Positions 1 to 6,362 of a stretch of DNA of 12,979 nt are shown in pieces. Under the pieces are notes generated by a model. It had not been told where the DNA came from. It ran no database searches and worked only from the letters and a program-made list of their open reading frames with translations. This DNA is from an uncultured Helicobacteraceae bacterium (lineage in GTDB: Bacteria; Campylobacterota; Campylobacteria; Campylobacterales; UBA6016): contig CALJKN010000196.1 in NCBI GenBank assembly GCA_937973585.1, positions 1 to 12,979 on the forward strand, given 5' to 3'. The first letter of the stretch is position 1; each line of letters starts with the position of its first letter. The translations under genes and the position numbers were made by a program.

Positions 1-2
1 TA

Positions 3-707
3 GGTATCCGGTTTGAGAGGGTTTTGGAAAAAGCCTATTATGTAAAAGTCGATGACGAAAAATATATTTTTTTGACCGCTTTTAACTGCATAACGTTTAT
101 TGGATTTGACAAAGACGGGATAACGGCCGCTATAAAACCTTTAAAAAACGAAATAGCGTTTGGACACATAAACCAAGACTACATCGTAGAGATAGACGAC
201 AAAGCACCTAATAACTTCAAAATTACCAATTCAAAAATCATACTCTCCTCCTTTAGCGAATCTTTGCTACTTGTAACCGCTTTGATAGTTTCCCAAAGCG
301 TCGCCCTTGAAAAATACGAGACGGTTTTGGATAGGAAGCTATCTACTAGCAAGGGGATGCTTACCTCTGGGGTAAAAGGGTATTTCTCAAAACGAAAACC
401 GCTTGTCGCTTTAGCAAATTCGCTTGCGGTATTGCGTCATGAGATGGTTGTGGAGTTGTATCTACTAGACAAGCCTAATATTTTATGGGATGACGAGAGC
501 GCTGAGAAGCTTTACAATGAGCTGTCGCTCTTTTTTGAGCTAAAAGAGCGTTTTGCCGTTGTGGAGTACAAATTAAATCTACTAAAAGAGGATATAGCCT
601 TTTTGACAGATATTTTAAACCACAAAAAAAGCGAGTTTTTGGAGTGGATTATTATTGCACTCATCGCTTTTGAGATAATTATGAGTTTTTTTAAGATGGC
701 AGGCTAA
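3..707 (+). CDS. RMD1/DUF155-family membrane protein, 5' end cut by window edge
   Basis: Recognised by its C-terminal half: a conserved stretch LLDKPNILWDDE, a long helical segment, and then the hydrophobic tail FLEWIIIALIAFEIIMSFF, which is the typical end of the RMD1/RMND1 (DUF155) family. In that family the tail is a membrane anchor. Eukaryotic relatives are mitochondrial inner-membrane proteins; the bacterial function is not established. The N-terminal part (KYIFLTAFNCITFIGF) resembles the start of the DUF155 core. The frame is open to the left edge, so roughly 25-30 N-terminal residues are probably missing. A TTG at 24 behind GAGAGG could act as a start (227 aa) but looks too short for the family. 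Family call fairly sure, function unknown. Confidence 0.75.
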   Translation, partial: GIRFERVLEKAYYVKVDDEKYIFLTAFNCITFIGFDKDGITAAIKPLKNEIAFGHINQDYIVEIDDKAPNNFKITNSKIILSSFSESLLLVTALIVSQSVALEKYETVLDRKLSTSKGMLTSGVKGYFSKRKPLVALANSLAVLRHEMVVELYLLDKPNILWDDESAEKLYNELSLFFELKERFAVVEYKLNLLKEDIAFLTDILNHKKSEFLEWIIIALIAFEIIMSFFKMAG

Positions 708-731
708 ATCTCCACGTTTGCTTCACATTGA

Positions 732-767
732 TATTATAAAATTTCGGCAAGTGTACGTGATACACGT
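732..767 (+). promoter_or_regulatory. Putative promoter and small inverted repeat upstream of the 55-aa peptide
   Basis: A -10-like TATTATAAA (732-740) with no clear -35 is followed by two overlapping small dyads: GTGTA-N5-TACAC (751-765) and ACGTG-ATA-CACGT (755-767). The dyads lie where the transcript would begin, so they could be an operator or a small 5' stem. The gene has its own ribosome binding site and terminator, so a promoter is expected here, but the exact boxes are uncertain. Confidence 0.35.
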
Positions 768-790
768 TAAAAATAAAAAAAGGATACTCA

Positions 791-958
791 ATGAAAAAAG
801 TAGTTGCTCTACTAATCGCTCTTGGTCTTACATCTGTTTTCGCTTCTGAAGCTAACGCTACTAAAGCTGAAAAAAACGCTACTAAAGCTGAAAAAAAAGT
901 AAAAAAAGCTAAAAAAGAAGCTAACGCTACTAAAGCTGAAAAAAACGCTACTAAATAA
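791..958 (+). CDS. Small secreted Lys/Ala-rich repeat peptide (55 aa)
   Basis: ATG at 791 follows AAAAAAAGGA with a 6-base gap, a strong ribosome binding site. The first 18 residues (MKKVVALLIALGLTSVFA) form a clear signal peptide ending in an AxA-like site (VFA-S). The mature part is about 37 residues built from NATKAEK-type units and contains only A, E, K, N, S, T and V, so it is highly basic and without cysteine or aromatics. A 39-bp stretch (848-886) is repeated exactly at 917-955, so the gene grew by internal duplication. A terminator follows directly, making this a monocistronic unit. Low-complexity peptides of this kind are easily missed by annotation. I do not recognise a function; an exported surface or envelope-binding peptide is a guess. 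The signal peptide, ribosome binding site and terminator together make a real gene likely. Confidence 0.75.
   Translation: MKKVVALLIALGLTSVFASEANATKAEKNATKAEKKVKKAKKEANATKAEKNATK
848..955 (+). repeat. Exact 39-bp direct repeat within the small peptide gene
   Basis: Bases 848-886 and 917-955 are identical, encoding EANATKAEKNATK twice. They are separated by 30 bases encoding an AEKKVKKAKK linker. Each copy contains two shorter NATK units. The repeat is in frame, as expected for expansion by slippage or recombination. Confidence 0.9.
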
Positions 959-967
959 TTCCCCTAA

Positions 968-993
968 GGCGCTCGCAAAGAGCGTCTTTTTTT
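968..993 (+). terminator. Rho-independent terminator of the 55-aa peptide gene
   Basis: The stem GGCGCTC / GAGCGTC (one G-U pair) with loop GCAAA is followed by seven T (987-993). The T tract is on the + strand only, so it terminates the peptide gene. It overlaps the stop codon of the convergent histidine kinase gene by two bases. Confidence 0.85.
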
Positions 994-2125
994 AAAATTC
1001 CACCCTAAAAACAGCCACTTCATCAAAAAAATCACTTTTCAGTTTCCATCCGAAATTTTCGGCAATCTCTTCGCACATCTTAAGCCCTATTCCATATCCG
1101 CCGTAATTATTTTGTCCGTTTATATCGTATTGATTCGATATCTCAATCGTTCTATTTTGAACTGTTATTTTGAGCGGATTTGCCGTTTTGTATTTGAGGC
1201 CGTTTTCTATGAGGTTTCTCACGATTATAGCCGCATACTCAAAAACACCGTCTATCAAAAAATCACTCTCAAACTCGACCGTTATCTCATCTTCGCTTTG
1301 CGTAAAAACCCTGTCCAGAGCTGTAGTCAATACCGTTTCGGCTGAAAATTTTTCATTTTTTATATCGGTTGTATTTTTTAGCTTATGAACTTTCAAAAGC
1401 TCATCTGTAAAAATATCAAGATTTTTAAATATCTTTCTGTATAGCTCGCCGTATTCCCCGTTATCCATCTCGGCCGCTATTCTCCCTTTTGCTATCGGAG
1501 TTCTAAGCTCATGCGCCGCACGAACGGCAAACGCCTCCCTGTCTTTTAGCATTTTTCTTAGGGTTACGGCTGTTTGGTTAAATGATTCGGTCAGTTTCCC
1601 TATTTCGTCTTTGGAGGCTACAGGCATGGCGGCAAAATCGTCGTCGGTAATTTTTTCTATTGCTTTTGAAAGTTTTTTAATCGGAGCCAAAAAGTTTAGT
1701 AAAACACCGTACGCTATCGCCAAAAGTGTGATATCCAGCGCAAAAAATCCCCACAGCCGTTTGTCCGAGGATGTTTGCTCCGTATAGATGTAGTGTATCT
1801 CTTCATCCGGATATGCGATCGACAGATACAGTGCTCCGTCTTGTTCGCTAACGGCTATGTCTGCAAAGATTGTTTTTGATTCAAAAATTTTCTCCGCTCC
1901 GTTTGGGATTTTTTTGATCTCTTTTATCGGATATGGGTCGATCTTGCCGTTTTCCTCTTTGCCGGATAGTGAGTTTTTGGCTATCTCTGCCCCTATTTTT
2001 GATAACTTCTCTTTTGCTATGCTATTTTGATTTTGTTGCTCCATCTCGATATTGCGGAGGGCTATCGCACTCATTGCGACTAGCATCAGCAAAAAAAGGG
2101 CCGTAACTTTTGAAAATAGCGACAT
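992..2125 (-). CDS. ArsS-like membrane sensor histidine kinase
   Basis: A 377-residue kinase. Transmembrane segment 1 is about residues 7-23, followed by a periplasmic loop of about 100 residues, transmembrane segment 2 at about 126-147, and a HAMP-like linker at 148-200. The H-box AAHELRTPIAKGRIA carries phosphoacceptor His205. The N-box VRNLIENGLKY (Asn304/Asn308) and the G-box GGYGIGLKM (342-350) form the ATPase domain. The H-box wording and the short ATPase domain resemble the ArsS acid-response family of Campylobacterota. The signal here is unknown and may relate to the cytochrome genes upstream. The start chosen is the ATG at 2125, which overlaps the regulator's stop as TGATG; an in-frame TTG at 2155 would add ten residues. 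It phosphorylates the regulator encoded just upstream. Confidence 0.9.
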   Translation of the reverse strand: MSLFSKVTALFLLMLVAMSAIALRNIEMEQQNQNSIAKEKLSKIGAEIAKNSLSGKEENGKIDPYPIKEIKKIPNGAEKIFESKTIFADIAVSEQDGALYLSIAYPDEEIHYIYTEQTSSDKRLWGFFALDITLLAIAYGVLLNFLAPIKKLSKAIEKITDDDFAAMPVASKDEIGKLTESFNQTAVTLRKMLKDREAFAVRAAHELRTPIAKGRIAAEMDNGEYGELYRKIFKNLDIFTDELLKVHKLKNTTDIKNEKFSAETVLTTALDRVFTQSEDEITVEFESDFLIDGVFEYAAIIVRNLIENGLKYKTANPLKITVQNRTIEISNQYDINGQNNYGGYGIGLKMCEEIAENFGWKLKSDFFDEVAVFRVEF

Positions 2126-2781
2126 CAGCAGATAAACTTGTAGCCGATACCCCAAACGCTTTGGATAAATTTCGGCTCTTTTGGATTGTCGCCTAGCTTT
2201 TGGCGGAGGTTGCTTAGATGGGTATCTATCGTTCTGGAGCTTTTATCGTCAAGTTTTAGACTCCATGCCAGCTCCGCCCTTGAAAAGGCTTTTCCCGGAT
2301 TTTGCATGAGAAGTTTTAGTATTTCGTACTCTATTTTGGTGAGCTCTATTTTATCCCCTGACAAATAGACCTCCCTCTCCGCCTCAAAAAGAGCCAAATC
2401 TCCTATCTCGTATATATCTTTTTTAACCCTTCTAAGACTCGCCTCCAATCTAAGCGCAAGTTCTCTCGGCTCGTACGGTTTTGCTAGATAGTCGTCCGCC
2501 CCTAGCTCAAAACCGATGATTTTATTGCCTAGATCCCCTTTTGCGGATGAGATAATAATCGGAATATCGCTTTTTTCCCTGATTTTGCGGCATAGCTCCA
2601 ATCCGTCTATATCGGGAAGCATCAAATCCAAAACTATTATGTCCACCCGCTCGTTTGCTAATTTCAAAAGGGCTGTTTTACCGTCCTTGGCCTCTATCGT
2701 CCTCATCTTGTAGCTTGCCAAAAAAGTAGACAACAAAGAGCGCATATCATTGTCGTCTTCAACCAGCAAAACATTTACCAT
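2125..2781 (-). CDS. OmpR/PhoB-family response regulator
   Basis: A 218-residue cytoplasmic regulator. The N-terminal receiver has the acidic pocket E8/D9/D10, phosphorylation site D52 in VLDLMLPD, the switch serines S78/S79 and K101 in AKPY. The C-terminal winged-helix domain (about 125-218) ends in VWGIGYKF, the classic OmpR-type tail, and carries SSRTIDTHLSNLRQKLG as recognition helix region. Its ATG overlaps the end of the upstream Spy-like gene (ATGGTAA) and its stop overlaps the kinase start, so all three are translationally coupled. It most likely controls this cluster and perhaps other envelope or respiratory genes, but no obvious tandem OmpR-type binding sites were recognised. Confidence 0.93.
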   Translation of the reverse strand: MVNVLLVEDDNDMRSLLSTFLASYKMRTIEAKDGKTALLKLANERVDIIVLDLMLPDIDGLELCRKIREKSDIPIIISSAKGDLGNKIIGFELGADDYLAKPYEPRELALRLEASLRRVKKDIYEIGDLALFEAEREVYLSGDKIELTKIEYEILKLLMQNPGKAFSRAELAWSLKLDDKSSRTIDTHLSNLRQKLGDNPKEPKFIQSVWGIGYKFIC

Positions 2782-3137
2782 CGTCCGCTCTTTTCGTATA
2801 TTTCATATAGCTTCTCAACCTGCTTTTGGCTCAAAATTTCGTGCGCCCGCTCCCAAAAAGAGGCGTGCCCCGCCGCTTTTAGTCTACACTCCTCCTCTTC
2901 TAGTTTTGCAAAAGCTATAGCGTCAAATTTTTGCGATTTTAGAACCCGCTCTTTCTCTTCATGGAGCCTATGAGCCTCTTTGTATCTTTTTTTGCTCTCT
3001 TTTTTGTACTCTTTAAAAAGCCTTTTTAGCTCAACCTCCTGTTTTTCGCTCAGCTCCAAAGAGCCTATATCAAAAATCGCAGAGTCATGGCCGAAAAGGG
3101 CAAACGCCGTGACTAAAAAAACAAATATTATTCGCAA
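2775..3137 (-). CDS. Spy/CpxP-like small periplasmic protein
   Basis: 120 residues. The signal peptide is about residues 1-16 (MRIIFVFLVTAFALFG), followed by an almost wholly helical, highly charged mature protein. Two LTxxQ-like motifs, LSEKQ and LSQKQ, flank a long Lys/Glu-rich helix pair, the pattern of Spy/CpxP/CnrX-like periplasmic chaperones and metal or stress sensors. Such proteins often restrain a neighbouring histidine kinase or report misfolding or metal stress to it. Here the gene sits between the cytochrome b gene, overlapped by 10 bases, and the regulator, overlapped by 7 bases. The start is a TTG at 3137 inside the preceding gene's last codons; no better in-frame start keeps the signal peptide. 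Family assignment rests on motif and shape only, so it is moderate. Confidence 0.6.
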   Translation of the reverse strand: MRIIFVFLVTAFALFGHDSAIFDIGSLELSEKQEVELKRLFKEYKKESKKRYKEAHRLHEEKERVLKSQKFDAIAFAKLEEEECRLKAAGHASFWERAHEILSQKQVEKLYEIYEKSGRW

Positions 3138-4195
3138 AGCAAAGCCCCGTACATCGACATTTTATCTTTGGATGATAGTTTCTCAAAGCTTATATTTGCC
3201 GGATCGATTACCCCTGAGTTTGCGTCTTTGTGACAAGCCAGACAGTTTGAGGCTCTGGACTCTTTTTTGGCAAAAATCTCTTTTGGTATTTTTTTGTGTT
3301 TTTTGATCCAGACCTTTGTTTTTGTAATCTCTATTTTATCCTCGGCGCTCGCCAAAGCGCTAAACTTTGTCCCGTCGCTACCGCCGTTTTGTTTTAAAAA
3401 CTCCGCTATTTCTATGGTTGCCTCTTCGTCCAAAGAGGCGTCGGTTCCAAAATGTTCCGATAGGTTTCCCATTATCCTCTCCCAGCCGGCTTTGCCGATA
3501 TATGAGGCCGGATACAGGGAGTGGCACTCGGCGCACTCTTTGGCGTAAACGGGCGGTAGTTGTTGCGCTAAAGCGGCGCTTTTTGATTCGAGATAGGCGG
3601 TCATGGCGTAATATGCGGCTCCAAAAACAGGTAAAACGCCAAATGCCAAAGCTATACCCGCCGCTTTTGATCCGGCTCCAAAGCTTGGGATTGACGACCC
3701 TTTTGTTTTGACGAATATCCTAAAAAGGGTATCTTTGCCGGAGGTAAAGGCGGACAAAACGGCTCCGGCTATGTGTCCGGCAATTATCGCCAAACTTAGA
3801 TATGCAAAAAACTCGTGAACCTCTTTTAGGTCGTGGCTTTTTAAAAGGTATCCGGCGAAACCTGTAACGCAAGTCGCCGCCAAAGCAAAGAGCATGCCTA
3901 TTGCGCTCCACGAAGAGGCCGGATTGTGTCCGAGACTTTCGTGAGGTTTTAGGATATTTTTGAAATACATTATGAGATTTTTTGCGCTAAGGTCAAAATC
4001 TCTAAATTTTGAGTACTGAGGCCCGATAAAGCCCCATGCAAACCTTGCAAAAACCGTCCAAAAAACGGCAATTCCAAAAAGGATATGCCAAAATAAAAAC
4101 GCCTCCGATGCCGAACTGGCAAAAGACACCGCCACCGCAACAATCAATACCGTATGTAAAACCCTGTTTGTAAGCGGCCATGAAATTTTTTGCAT
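3128..4195 (-). CDS. Cytochrome b561 fused to a C-terminal diheme cytochrome c (DHC-like) domain
   Basis: 355 residues. Residues 1-200 are a cytochrome b561 membrane domain with about four to five helices. Candidate heme b ligands are His14 (RVLHTV), His37 (FWHILFG), His127 (EVHEFF) and His141 (GHIAG). After the last helix comes a periplasmic domain with two heme c sites, CAECH (221-225) and CLACH (318-322). It shares the block HFGTDASL and its surroundings with the separate diheme cytochrome encoded just upstream. Known family role: a quinol-oxidising b-type cytochrome that passes electrons to c-type partners. The start ATG has AAGGAG 5 bases before it, directly after the DHC stop. Cytochrome b561 and DHC genes are commonly adjacent; the fusion is the notable point. 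Confidence 0.88.
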   Translation of the reverse strand: MQKISWPLTNRVLHTVLIVAVAVSFASSASEAFLFWHILFGIAVFWTVFARFAWGFIGPQYSKFRDFDLSAKNLIMYFKNILKPHESLGHNPASSWSAIGMLFALAATCVTGFAGYLLKSHDLKEVHEFFAYLSLAIIAGHIAGAVLSAFTSGKDTLFRIFVKTKGSSIPSFGAGSKAAGIALAFGVLPVFGAAYYAMTAYLESKSAALAQQLPPVYAKECAECHSLYPASYIGKAGWERIMGNLSEHFGTDASLDEEATIEIAEFLKQNGGSDGTKFSALASAEDKIEITKTKVWIKKHKKIPKEIFAKKESRASNCLACHKDANSGVIDPANISFEKLSSKDKMSMYGALLCE

Positions 4196-4206
4196 ATCGT
4201 CTCCTT

Positions 4207-4668
4207 TTAGTCTCTATAAGCTCCATATCCCGGAATATTTATGTATCTTTCGCCGTACTGCCCCTTTTCTGCGGTTTTGTGGCACGCCGCACAGTTTGCC
4301 CATGATTTGACGGCAGGTTGCGATACGAGCGATGGAGATATTTTTCTATGTTCTTTTACAAACCACCTTTGCGAGCTTATCTTATCGTGTATCCCGCCCT
4401 CGCCGTAGCTTGACTCTTTTGTTAGATAATCTCTGATTTTGGCTGTTTCGTCAGGCTCCAAAGAGGCGTCTGTTCCGAAATGGTTTTTTAGATTATCCAT
4501 CATTTTGCCCCATGACGGCTGATTTAGAAGTTTCGGCTGGTATGCCATATGGCAACTTCCGCACTCTTTTTTATAAAGCGGCATATTGACTTCGCCCACG
4601 TTTTCGTTTTTGGCAAACAAAGATAGCGTAGCAAACACGGTTAGTAAAGCAATTTTAGTAGTTTTCAC
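4207..4668 (-). CDS. Diheme cytochrome c (DHC family), periplasmic
   Basis: 153 residues from a GTG at 4668 that has AAGGAG (4675-4680) 6 bases upstream; longer in-frame starts have no such site and would bury the signal peptide. The signal peptide is about residues 1-19 (MKTTKIALLTVFATLSLFA). Heme c sites are CGSCH (36-40) and CAACH (126-130), with the DHC signature between them (WGKMMDNLKNHFGTDASL). In characterised purple bacteria DHC donates electrons to SHP, and SHP, DHC and cytochrome b561 genes are clustered, as here. It is therefore the likely soluble link between the membrane cytochrome downstream and the monoheme cytochrome upstream. The C-terminal tail (NIPGYGAYRD) is short. Confidence 0.88.
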   Translation of the reverse strand: MKTTKIALLTVFATLSLFAKNENVGEVNMPLYKKECGSCHMAYQPKLLNQPSWGKMMDNLKNHFGTDASLEPDETAKIRDYLTKESSYGEGGIHDKISSQRWFVKEHRKISPSLVSQPAVKSWANCAACHKTAEKGQYGERYINIPGYGAYRD

Positions 4669-4691
4669 AAAAGTCTCCTTACTTGATATTC

Positions 4692-4773
4692 TCCCGCAAA
4701 TGCGGGAAGCTTTAGGGGGTTGCAAGGGACATTTATGTCCCTGCCGACGTTAAGGGCTTTGCCCGTAACGTCG
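4692..4773 (-). repeat. Three consecutive hairpins between the SHP-like and DHC genes
   Basis: Within 82 bases there are three perfect or near-perfect inverted repeats. Hairpin A is TCCCGCA-AA-TGCGGGA (4692-4707). Hairpin B has arms AGGGACAT and ATGTCCCT around TT (4725-4742). Hairpin C has 8-bp outer arms CGACGTTA/TAACGTCG (4745-4752, 4766-4773), one A/G mismatch, then GGGC-TTT-GCCC. None is followed by a T tract in the leftward direction, so they are not simple terminators. They may stabilise or process the mRNA between two genes needing different expression, or be a dispersed intergenic element. Confidence 0.8.
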
Positions 4774-4780
4774 CATAGCA

Positions 4781-5176
4781 TCACTGTTTTAATAAAAAAG
4801 TTAACACGTCGCCTTTTTCTTTGGCGGTTCCCTCTCTGCCGTATACGTCGTTAAAGTTTCGTTTGAGCCATTTTTTTATCTCGGCAACGTCGGTTAGCGA
4901 TTTTGGATTTGCGGAAGGGGCTAGAGGCTCTATCCGTTTACCTGTTTTTTTGTTCTCACCGTAACCTTTGAGGTTTTGGGTGTGGCACGATGTGCAGGAT
5001 ATTTTTTGGCCGTCTTTGATATTCTCTTTTGTAAAAATCTCTTTTCCGGCCGCCTCGCTAAACTCTGTTTTGGCTTCAGCTTTTAGAGAGGATAGATATT
5101 TTGCCACCTCCGTGTTAGGCGTTGCCGCAAAAACAGAGGCCGCTCCAAATAGGGCTACAAATAAAATCTTGTTCAT
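4781..5176 (-). CDS. SHP-like monoheme cytochrome c (DUF1924), periplasmic
   Basis: 131 residues. The signal peptide MNKILFVALFGAASVFA (1-17) precedes a small c-type domain with a single heme site CTSCH (61-65). The downstream wording PLAPSANPKSLTDVAEIKKW is typical of DUF1924, the family containing Sphaeroides heme protein (SHP). In SHP the distal heme ligand is an asparagine that leaves when oxygen or nitric oxide binds; Asn90 in APSANP is the best candidate here, by inference. SHP receives electrons from DHC, encoded next in this cluster. The ATG is preceded by AAAGGAG. It is the first gene of the leftward operon and has a structured upstream region. Confidence 0.85.
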   Translation of the reverse strand: MNKILFVALFGAASVFAATPNTEVAKYLSSLKAEAKTEFSEAAGKEIFTKENIKDGQKISCTSCHTQNLKGYGENKKTGKRIEPLAPSANPKSLTDVAEIKKWLKRNFNDVYGREGTAKEKGDVLTFLLKQ

Positions 5177-5229
5177 CTTTAAACTCCTTTTTTAGGTTTT
5201 GTAGAATTTAACCGTCCGATTAATTCTCA

Positions 5230-5346
5230 AATTTCCGGCAAAGCCGTAAATTAGGTCTTCAGCAGACGACTCTCGCAACTAGTTGCTCTTTTAAGACCTC
5301 TTTTAATTAGAGATCTTAATTTTATAACAACGGGTTGCCGGTTCAA
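5230..5346 (-). promoter_or_regulatory. Promoter, operator-like dyad and structured leader of the cytochrome operon
   Basis: Reading leftward, a candidate -35 TTGAAC (5341-5346) and -10 TATAAAAT (5319-5326) are spaced 14-16 bases. The putative start falls in an 11-bp inverted repeat (5291-5301 / 5309-5319, one G-U). Further in are AAGACCT/AGGTCTT arms (5253-5259, 5293-5299), a perfect palindrome GCAACTAGTTGC (5275-5286), and a hairpin CGGC-TTT-GCCG with flanking AT arms (5230-5252). Box positions are by eye; the inverted repeats are exact. Confidence 0.55.
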
Positions 5347-5357
5347 AATCAAAAATA

Positions 5358-5395
5358 TTGACACTTTCTTGACATTTTGGGTTTTATGCTAATAT
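5358..5395 (+). promoter_or_regulatory. Promoter of the DHH phosphoesterase gene with duplicated TTGACA
   Basis: TTGACA occurs at 5358-5363 and again at 5369-5374, as an imperfect 11-base tandem repeat (TTGACACTTTC, TTGACATTTTG). An extended -10 TGC-TAATAT (5387-5395) lies 15 bases after the second copy. The gene starts 27 bases further on behind AAGAGG. The promoter is back to back with that of the cytochrome operon. Confidence 0.6.
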
Positions 5396-5422
5396 ACAAA
5401 AAAATCAAACAAGAGGTTTTAT

Positions 5423-6352
5423 ATGGGTGAAAAAAAATATAGACTGGTCACCAGAAGCGATATGGACGGGCTTGTGTGTGCCGTACTCCTGAAGCACATG
5501 GAGATAATCGACGATATTACGTTTGTCCACCCAAAAGATATGCAAGACGGTAAAATAGAGATTACCTCCGGCGATATAACTACGAATCTTCCGTATGTAG
5601 ACGGGGTTCATTTGGCTTTCGACCACCATTTGTCGGAGAGTATCAGAAACGAAAAGAGGGAGAATCATATCATTATCCCGACCGCCCCTTCTGCGGCAAG
5701 GGTTGTTTTTGAGTACTACGGTGGGTTTGAGACCTTTCCTGAGAGTTTTGCTGAGATGATGGTTGCGGTGGATAAAGCCGATTCTGCACAGTTTTTAAAA
5801 GAGGATGTCCTAGAGCCTAAGGGGTGGGAGTTTCTGAGCTTTTTGATGGATGCCAGAACCGGACTCGGAAGGTTTAGGGAGTTTAAGATCTCAAATTATC
5901 AACTGATGATGGATTTGATCGACTATTGCAAAAACCACACAATCAAAGAGATATTCGCCCTCCCAGACGTAAAAGAGAGGGTGGAGCTATACGAAAAATA
6001 TGCCGAAGCGGCAAAAGAGCAGATACAAAGGTGTGCCACACAGACCAAAAACGTTGTCGTCTTGGATTTGAGGGGCGAGGAGACGATATATCCGACAAAT
6101 AGATTTATGATTTACGCCCTTTTCCCGACGGCAAACATATCTATCCATATCCTATGGGGGGTAAAACAACAAAATACCGTATTTGCGGTAGGTAAATCCA
6201 TTTTTGACAGAAGCTCCAAAACAACCGTCGGAGAGTTAATGCTAAGGTACGGCGGCGGCGGACACGAGGCGGCCGGAACTTGTCAAGTGGAAAACGATAA
6301 GGCCGATGAGACCCTAAAAGCTCTAGTGGAGCAGATGAACAAAGACGGGTGA
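5423..6352 (+). CDS. DHH/DHHA1-family phosphoesterase (exopolyphosphatase or nanoRNase-like)
   Basis: 309 residues, cytoplasmic. The N-terminal DHH domain shows the metal-binding motifs RSDMDG (D13, D15) and FDHH (D67-H68-H69). The C-terminal DHHA1 domain carries the substrate-binding glycine motif RYGGGGHEAAG (about 275-285). The family hydrolyses phosphodiester or phosphoanhydride bonds with manganese; members include NrnA-type oligoribonuclease/pAp phosphatase and exopolyphosphatase. Which substrate applies cannot be read from the sequence. The start ATG has AAGAGG 6 bases upstream and its own promoter. The gene faces the OmpA-lipoprotein gene with only 10 bases between stop codons. Single gene, no operon partners. 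Confidence 0.85.
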   Translation: MGEKKYRLVTRSDMDGLVCAVLLKHMEIIDDITFVHPKDMQDGKIEITSGDITTNLPYVDGVHLAFDHHLSESIRNEKRENHIIIPTAPSAARVVFEYYGGFETFPESFAEMMVAVDKADSAQFLKEDVLEPKGWEFLSFLMDARTGLGRFREFKISNYQLMMDLIDYCKNHTIKEIFALPDVKERVELYEKYAEAAKEQIQRCATQTKNVVVLDLRGEETIYPTNRFMIYALFPTANISIHILWGVKQQNTVFAVGKSIFDRSSKTTVGELMLRYGGGGHEAAGTCQVENDKADETLKALVEQMNKDG

Positions 6353-6362
6353 ATCTCCCCCG

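Noticed and set aside
992..2155. Longer histidine kinase start at TTG 2155
   Set aside because: The ATG at 2125 overlapping the regulator stop as TGATG, placing the first membrane helix near the N-terminus, is more usual.
4692..4773. Triple hairpin considered as a CRISPR array or integron attC site
   Set aside because: The three inverted repeats differ in sequence, there are no equal spacers, and the attC core motifs (RYYYAAC / GTTRRRY) are not present in the right arrangement.
5253..5299. 47-base stem-loop considered as a tRNA or known riboswitch
   Set aside because: The 7-bp stem encloses too little sequence for a tRNA, there is no T-loop or anticodon arm, and no riboswitch consensus is recognised.
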